In this document: positions 58,565 through 64,000 of the stretch, piece after piece
Layout: each line of letters begins with the position of its first letter
Numbering within the stretch: the first letter of the stretch is position 1
Assembly: GCA_021795715.1 (NCBI GenBank)
Contig: JAJYPD010000005.1
Location: forward strand, 31,390 to 95,389
DNA from: Pseudomonadota bacterium
GTDB taxonomy: Bacteria; Pseudomonadota; Gammaproteobacteria; Acidiferrobacterales; Acidiferrobacteraceae
Length of the DNA stretch: 64,000 bases
Direction of reading: 5' to 3'
Translations under genes and position numbers: made by a program
Notes under the pieces: model-generated
The model's input: the letters and a program-made list of their open reading frames with translations, nothing else
Told to the model about the DNA's origin: nothing
Databases searched by the model: none

Positions 58565-58900
58565 ATGAATCTTTACATCGGCAATCTGGCGCGGACGGTC
58601 ACAGAAGCCGACCTCGAGGTGATCTTTGAGGGGCTCGGGCACATCGTGTTCATTCGTCTGACCGAGGATGACAATTCCCCGGACGCGCGCGGTTACGCAT
58701 TCATCTCGGTGGTGGACGAGCGTCAGGCCCATCTCGCCGTGGCGGCCATGAATGGCAAATATCTCAAGGGGTTACGGCTTATCGTAAGGCCCGTTGTGGA
58801 CCGTGAGCGGCAGGCGCGCGCCTTGCGTGCGCACAACCTGCGCACCCTCCTGCACGAGCGCCCGGCGCTGCACCTGCTGAAGAGCCGGCAGGCCGACTAG
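58565..58900 (+). CDS. RRM-type RNA-binding protein
   Basis: This 111-residue protein has one RNA recognition motif: RNP2 LYIGNL at residue 3, and RNP1 RGYAFISV near 44, with ALAVAAMNGKYLKG-like helix after it (HLAVAAMNGKYLKGLRLIV). Small bacterial RRM proteins are thought to bind RNA and are often cold or stress related. The last 40 residues are basic and unconserved and overlap, on the opposite strand, the end of the aminopeptidase gene by 129 nt. GGGAG precedes the ATG at 58565; the open frame upstream is not protein-like. Confidence 0.9.
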   Translation: MNLYIGNLARTVTEADLEVIFEGLGHIVFIRLTEDDNSPDARGYAFISVVDERQAHLAVAAMNGKYLKGLRLIVRPVVDRERQARALRAHNLRTLLHERPALHLLKSRQAD

Positions 58901-59950
58901 ATCCTTGCGGCTTTCCAGGGCGCGGTCGCGCAGACCGGCCGGCAGCCGGCTGTACCAGCGGACCGCCTCGTAAAAGGGCCGCATGTGGCCCTGCTCGAGC
59001 GCCAGCAGACGGTGAAACGCCGGACGCAGATCCGTATAGTTTGCCAGCGCGCCCAGCAAGGCGTTGTTGAATCTTTGCGCAAAGAAGTGCCCGTAGCCGT
59101 CCGTGCCACCCCACGCCCGCACCAGCCGCCAAAACCCCGCATGCAGGCCGGCCAGCACCCGCCGCTTGTCCGCCAGTTTCTCTGCCACCGGTTCGTGGCT
59201 GGCATAGACGGCCGCCAGTTGCCGGCGCGCCGCGCGCAAAAGCTGAAGTACGGCCCGGCGATGCGCCTGGCGGCGCCGGTAGCGCGCAAGCCAGGCGGGA
59301 TCGTGGCTTGCCTTCACGAGCCGCGCAACCCCGATTGCGGCAACCGAATCGGCAAATGACTCGTCGAACACGGTGGCACCCGGCACGTAGATGAGGTCGT
59401 GGGCGAGCTCATGGAAGATGATGTGCGCCACGGTCGTGCGGGGGTAGCCGATGAAGGTGTTCAGGACCGGATCCGGCAGATAGCCGAGGGTGGCGTAGGC
59501 AGGCACACCGCCCACAGACACGTCGTAGCCCCGGCGGGCGAGGCGCTCGGCATAATGCCGTGCCGCCTGGCGGCTGAAATACCCGCGGTAGGCGACGCAA
59601 CCGGCGATGGGAAAGCACCAGCGTTTCAGCCGCAGTGACAAGGTGTGCGCGGCGAAGACATTCCAGACCACGTAGGGGCGGTGCAAATCGGCATAGCTGC
59701 GGTAGTCGCCATGCAGGGGCAGGCCGAGATCGCGCCGCGCAAAGCGCAGCACACGTCGTACAAAACGCAGGCGCGCGCGCAGCGCCGGCGCGGTGTGCCG
59801 GTCGGTGAGGACGCGGCCGATCGGCCGCGCCCGCGCGAGGATCCCCATCTGGCCGCCAACGGCCTGGTCGTAGTAGGAGAGGGTGCTGCAGCCGCCGAGA
59901 AGGGCGGCGACAAGGAGCAGCGCAAACCTAAAACCATTACAATGGCGCAT
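58772..59950 (-). CDS. Putative lipoprotein aminopeptidase (HExxH metallopeptidase, Aminopep/DUF2265 type)
   Basis: This 392-residue protein has a lipoprotein signal peptide with lipobox LLGGC near residue 20, GGQMGILARARPI near 32, typical of the family, and the zinc site IIFHELAHDLIY near 175 with downstream DESFADSVAAIG (third ligand Glu). I chose the ATG at 59950 because GGGGA lies nine bases upstream; a GTG at 59956 is possible. The last 43 codons overlap the RRM gene on the other strand and do not resemble the family end. Its start is only 23 bp from the divergent cca start. Confidence 0.88.
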   Translation of the reverse strand: MRHCNGFRFALLLVAALLGGCSTLSYYDQAVGGQMGILARARPIGRVLTDRHTAPALRARLRFVRRVLRFARRDLGLPLHGDYRSYADLHRPYVVWNVFAAHTLSLRLKRWCFPIAGCVAYRGYFSRQAARHYAERLARRGYDVSVGGVPAYATLGYLPDPVLNTFIGYPRTTVAHIIFHELAHDLIYVPGATVFDESFADSVAAIGVARLVKASHDPAWLARYRRRQAHRRAVLQLLRAARRQLAAVYASHEPVAEKLADKRRVLAGLHAGFWRLVRAWGGTDGYGHFFAQRFNNALLGALANYTDLRPAFHRLLALEQGHMRPFYEAVRWYSRLPAGLRDRALESRKDLVGLPALQQVQRRALVQEGAQVVRTQGARLPLTVHNGPYDKP

Positions 59951-59973
59951 CGACACGCATCCCCAGGACGTCT

Positions 59974-61200
59974 ATGGAGACCTATCTCGTCGGCGGCGCG
60001 GTCCGCGACGAACTGCTCGGCCGCCCGGTGACTGACCGCGATTATGTGGTGGTGGGGGCGACCCCACAAGAGATGCGGGATCTGGGGTTTAAGCAGGTGG
60101 GCGCGGATTTTCCGGTCTTTCTGCACCCGGGTACGCATTGCGAGTACGCGCTGGCGCGCACGGAACGCAAAGTCGCGCCCGGGTACCGGGGGTTTGTCGT
60201 GCATGCCGAGCCGACGGTGCGCCTCGAAGACGATCTGGCCCGGCGCGATCTCACTATCAATGCCATGGCGCGGGCCGCTGACGGCACACTGATCGACCCG
60301 TATGGGGGTCTTGCGGATTTGCGCGCGGGGATCCTGCGCCATGTCAGCCCCGCATTCCGGGAAGACCCCGTGCGCATCCTGCGGGTGGCGCGATTCGCCG
60401 CGCGCTTTGGTTTCCAGGTGGCATCATCGACCGTGCAGCTGATGCGGCAGATGGTCGCGGCCGGTGAAGCCGATCACCTCGTCGCCGAGCGTGTCTTCGT
60501 GGAACTGGAGCGGGCGCTGGGTGAGCCGCATCCGGAGCTGTTTGTCGATGTTTTGCGCGAGACCGGGGCGCTGCAAGTGCAGTTTCCCGAGATCGATCGT
60601 CTCTTTGGTGTGCCGCAGGTGGCGCGCTACCATCCGGAAATCGATACTGGCGTGCACACCCGCATGACGCTCATGGCCGCCTGCGCGTTGTCAGCCGAAC
60701 CACGGGTGCGTTTTGCCGCGCTGGTGCATGATCTGGGCAAGGGGCTGACGCCCCGCGAGGAATGGCCGTCGCACCGCGCCCACGAAAGGCGCGGCGTGCC
60801 GCTCGTCGCCGCTTTGTGTGAGCGCCTGCGCGTGCCGGGCGAATGGCGCGCGCTGGCGCTCGCCGTAGCCGGCCACCATTTGACCATTCACCGGGCGCTG
60901 GAGCTGAAGCCACTGACCATCGTCCGCCTGATCGAGGCCTTGGACGCCATCCGGCGGCCGATGCGCTGGCAGGAATTGCTGCTGGCGTGCATGGCAGACG
61001 CACGAGGTCGCCTGGGGCGTGAGCAGATGGCCTATCCGCAGGCCGACTTCCTGCGCGAGGCCCAGGCCGCCTGCGCGGCGGTGTCCGGCGCGGCCTTCGC
61101 CCGGCAGGGCTTGCGGGGTCCGGCCATTGCCCAGCGGGTACGGCGGGCGCGGGTGATGGCCGTCGCGACGCTCGCGCGGCCGGTGCGCGCCACACCCTGA
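59974..61200 (+). CDS. cca: CCA-adding tRNA nucleotidyltransferase
   Basis: Cca adds or repairs the CCA 3' end of tRNAs. The 408-residue protein (E. coli 412) has the class II nucleotidyltransferase motif YLVGGAVRDELLGRPVTDRDYVVVG with the catalytic Asp pair, RRDLTINAMA near residue 91, DPYGGLADL, RILRVARFAARFGF near 135, and an HD domain (VHTRMTLMAACAL, LVHDLGKGLTP, GHHLTIHRAL) as in gammaproteobacterial bifunctional forms. A TACAAT box at 59938-59943, inside the divergent aminopeptidase gene, may be its -10. Confidence 0.96.
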   Translation: METYLVGGAVRDELLGRPVTDRDYVVVGATPQEMRDLGFKQVGADFPVFLHPGTHCEYALARTERKVAPGYRGFVVHAEPTVRLEDDLARRDLTINAMARAADGTLIDPYGGLADLRAGILRHVSPAFREDPVRILRVARFAARFGFQVASSTVQLMRQMVAAGEADHLVAERVFVELERALGEPHPELFVDVLRETGALQVQFPEIDRLFGVPQVARYHPEIDTGVHTRMTLMAACALSAEPRVRFAALVHDLGKGLTPREEWPSHRAHERRGVPLVAALCERLRVPGEWRALALAVAGHHLTIHRALELKPLTIVRLIEALDAIRRPMRWQELLLACMADARGRLGREQMAYPQADFLREAQAACAAVSGAAFARQGLRGPAIAQRVRRARVMAVATLARPVRATP

Positions 61201-61228
61201 TTTTCGCAGTTCTTCAAGGGGAATGCTG

Positions 61229-62067
<839 letters not shown>

Positions 62068-62071
<4 letters not shown>

Positions 62072-63816
62072 CGGACGCGCCGGAAGTCACGATCGCACTC
62101 GTCCTGAATGAACTCGAGGAGCTGAGTTTCGTCGCCAGCCGCGACCTGAAGGCGGCGATGCCGGCGATCGAGCCGTTCGGGCCGGCGACGACGGCGGCGT
62201 GGGCGGTGACGGGCCGTGATCTCTTTTTGTTCGATCGGGATGCCGGCAAGGCGTTTCTGCGCGCCAGTCCACGACTGGCGGGCGCGACCGGTGATGTCTG
62301 CGGCTGGACGGAGCAGGCGCGCGGCTTTCTCGCCTTTCGCGGCTCCTGGAAGGCGCTTACGGCCTATCTTGCGCAATTCGCCGAGGCGCATGCGGTATTT
62401 GGCGCCGATGGGGCCCTTGAGTGGGGCGAAGCGGGCCTTGCGTTTGCGCGCAGCCACCTGGAGAGCGCCGAGATCTATTTTGCGCTGGCGCCCGCCCGCT
62501 TCGCCGACGCCCGCGGACTGACCGGTCTGCGCGAGATCGTCGAGCCGCTGCACGCCTTGCAGGGCGCGCGGGGATTACCGCCGGGGCTGGCTTTGCCTGG
62601 GGCGCTCGATGTGCGTGCCACGTTCGGCGCCGCGCTCGTGGCGCCGTGGGCCAAGCGCGGCGCCGACATCCTGCGGGCCGGGCGGCTGCGCGGCGAGGCA
62701 TTCTTCCGTCTCGAGGGCAAAGACAGCGACGAGGCGCTGCTCGCCGCCTTGCCGGGTTTCCGTACAAACGAGCACGAACGCTTTCTCAGTCTCTTTATGC
62801 ACGCCGTCTTCGGCGCCAGTCCGCCCTGGCAGCCGCTTGGCATGCGCACGGGTGCGCGGCCTTTCGTCGAAACGGATGGCCAGGTCCTGTTCGTGCCGCC
62901 GGCCTTTCCCGATGCCGACCACGCGCTTGCCGCGCTTTTGCATCACGCCGGGCATCTTGCCTTCGGCAGTTATGAAAAAGAGCGGCTGCACGCGCTTTTT
63001 CGCGACATGGGGCTGACGCACCCGCCGCTCGATGCCGACCAGAACATCACCTGGCGGCCCCTTTTCGCCGCCTTTGGTGACGATATGGTGCGCTTCCAGC
63101 TGCTTTTTGATCTGCTCGAGGATTTCCGCGTCGATGCCCGCGTCCAGGCGCGCCTGCCAAACCACGTGCCGCGTCTGCTGGCTCTTGCGGGCAAGCCCCC
63201 CGCAGGTCCCGCGCGTTTGTATTTCGAGGCGGCGGTAGAGAGCCTGGAGATGCTCGTCGGCCGGCGTTCGTTGACGCCGCCATGGACGGAGCTTGCCGTT
63301 GCCGATGCGGACATTCGCACGGCGTTTCGGCTGGCGCGCACCTGGTACGAGGCGAATGCCTGGCCGGCTGTGGGGCTTGCTGAACGCCTGGATGCCTATC
63401 TGCCCGGGCGTTCACCCAACACGCAGCGCCCAGTTTATCCGCGCGCGGGTCTGCTGGGCCGCGAATCCGGGGAGGCCGAGACGGGGCAGGGCGCGCCGCC
63501 GGCGGAGACGCCCGCTGCGAAGAGCGAACGCGAAGCGAGCGGCGGCCAGGATCCGGATCTCGAGATTCCGCCGGAGGATACGAGCGGGTCGGGCGGGCGG
63601 GTCGGCGTCGGCCGCCCGATTCGTACAACTCGATGGCCTTGCGCCAAGCGTCGTTGGCCTTCTCGTTCTCCTTCAAGCGAAAATACACATCGCCCAGGTG
63701 GTCCCAGACCACGGGGTCGTCGTCGCCGTTGGGCAGCGAATGGGCCTTCTCCAGTTCGCGGCGAGCGCCTTGCCAATCGCCCTTGCGGAACAGCACCCAG
63801 CCCAAGCTGTCGATGA
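62068..63816 (+). CDS. cbbO: CbbO-like protein, C-terminal part missing
   Basis: The first ~510 residues are like CbbO, the partner of CbbQ: ELEELSFVASRDLKAAMPAIEPFGP, CGWTEQARGFLAFRGSWKAL, HHAGHLAFGSYEKERL near residue 292, FQLLFDLLEDFRVDARVQARLP near 345, and an acidic linker to IPPEDTSGSGG near 505. The von Willebrand A domain expected after it (full CbbO about 770 residues) is absent. From about 63611 the frame reads Arg/Pro/Ser-rich nonsense to a stop at 63816, and that DNA encodes other proteins on the minus strand. It is thus a truncated gene at a rearranged or chimeric junction. The 4-nt overlap with cbbQ is the usual arrangement. Confidence 0.8.
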
Positions 63817-63823
63817 AAGCGGC
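63611..63823 (-). pseudogene. Fragment of a TPR protein C-terminus (antisense to the cbbO tail)
   Basis: On the minus strand this stretch encodes AAFIDSLGWVLFRKGDWQ, then ARRELEKAHSLPNGDDDPVVWDHLGDVYF and KENEKANDAWRKAIELYE (key positions only). It is like the last TPR repeats of a family of bacterial tetratricopeptide proteins. It has no start of its own and joins in frame to the CorC-like piece on its right. It does not belong beside cbbO by any known arrangement. Confidence 0.7.
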
Positions 63824-64000
63824 GTTGTCGCGGTCGCCGTCCACGGCAGGGAAGCGGGAGTGGGCGGTCTCGATGATGAAGGGCAGGAGCTTGTCGGGGC
63901 TGTCGTTGATGTCGACCACATCCACCTGGGCGCGCGGGATCATGATTTCGCGCACCTGCATTTCCGAAACCTGCATGACGCCCTCGATCATGGACAGGGC
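63824..64000 (-). pseudogene. Fragment of a CorC/HlyC-type hemolysin-family protein, running off the window
   Basis: Read on the minus strand from the window edge, this encodes ALSMIEGVMQVSEMQVREI, MIPRAQVDVVDINDSPDKLL and IETAHSRFPAVDGDRDN. This matches the first CBS-domain region of CorC-type Mg2+/Co2+ efflux proteins, which should go on with a segment like VIGILLAKDLL. Instead, at about 63824, it switches to TPR sequence. The gene continues upstream beyond 64000. The switch occurs at a short shared Asp-Asn motif. Confidence 0.7.

Overview
The window is a GC-rich, densely packed chromosomal segment of a gammaproteobacterium. The gene order pilNOPQ-aroK-aroB-gltB-gltD-hemE and the block yicC-gmk-rpoZ-spoT-ridA-recG-ubiA are typical of that class. 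CbbQ and CbbO, activators of RuBisCO, suggest an autotroph, so a chemolithoautotroph (for example of an Acidiferrobacter or Ectothiorhodospiraceae-like type) is a reasonable inference, but the genus cannot be fixed from the sequence alone. I saw no tRNA, rRNA, CRISPR array, transposase or phage gene.

Layout. 0-4 kb: type IV pilus alignment subcomplex and secretin (pilN partial, pilO, pilP, pilQ). 4-12.6 kb: shikimate genes aroK and aroB, glutamate synthase gltBD, and hemE. 12.6-15.1 kb: an AT-richer gap with DnaA-box-like sites, then priA. 15.1-18.1 kb: a lone OmpL-like porin flanked by two long gaps, with a strong terminator. 18.1-23.0 kb (minus): a tolC / mini-adaptor / RND pump operon. 23.1-27.9 kb (minus): Ser/Thr kinase, PP2C phosphatase, rph, rdgB, hemW, hemJ. 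27.9-41.2 kb (plus): yicC, gmk, rpoZ, spoT, ridA, recG, ubiA, a glutathione S-transferase, a Ca2+/Na+ exchanger-like protein, aroE, prlC, a frameshifted DUF4124-glutaredoxin gene, and xthA. 41.2-42.0 kb (minus): a lone PhnD-like binding protein. 42.6-47.7 kb: a promoter, a tandem glycine riboswitch and gcvT-gcvH-gcvPA-tpx-gcvPB. 47.8-63.6 kb: a PfkB kinase with an unknown coiled-coil membrane protein, rhodanese and a DUF255 protein, rlmI, a small outer-membrane barrel, an aldehyde dehydrogenase, slt, a NAD(P)-binding epimerase-like protein, an RRM protein, a lipoprotein aminopeptidase, cca, cbbQ and cbbO.

How the genes work together. Three shikimate genes (aroK, aroB, aroE) and ubiA serve aromatic and ubiquinone synthesis. 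HemE, HemJ and HemW cover two heme-synthesis steps and heme delivery. GltBD assimilates ammonium, while the glycine cleavage operon handles glycine overflow under riboswitch control. SpoT with Gmk and RpoZ forms the usual guanine-nucleotide and ppGpp block. Many adjacent genes overlap by 4 nt, so translational coupling is common.

The right edge (from about 63.61 kb) is not normal sequence. The cbbO reading frame loses its expected C-terminal domain and runs into antisense pieces of a TPR protein and then of a CorC-type protein, with what looks like a junction at a shared short motif. I treat this as a probable chimeric or rearranged contig end. No wholly new biological system stands out. The best leads are the shortened adaptor in the RND operon, an orphan terminator that implies an unannotated transcript before gcvT, the DnaA-box cluster before priA, and tpx inside the glycine cleavage operon.
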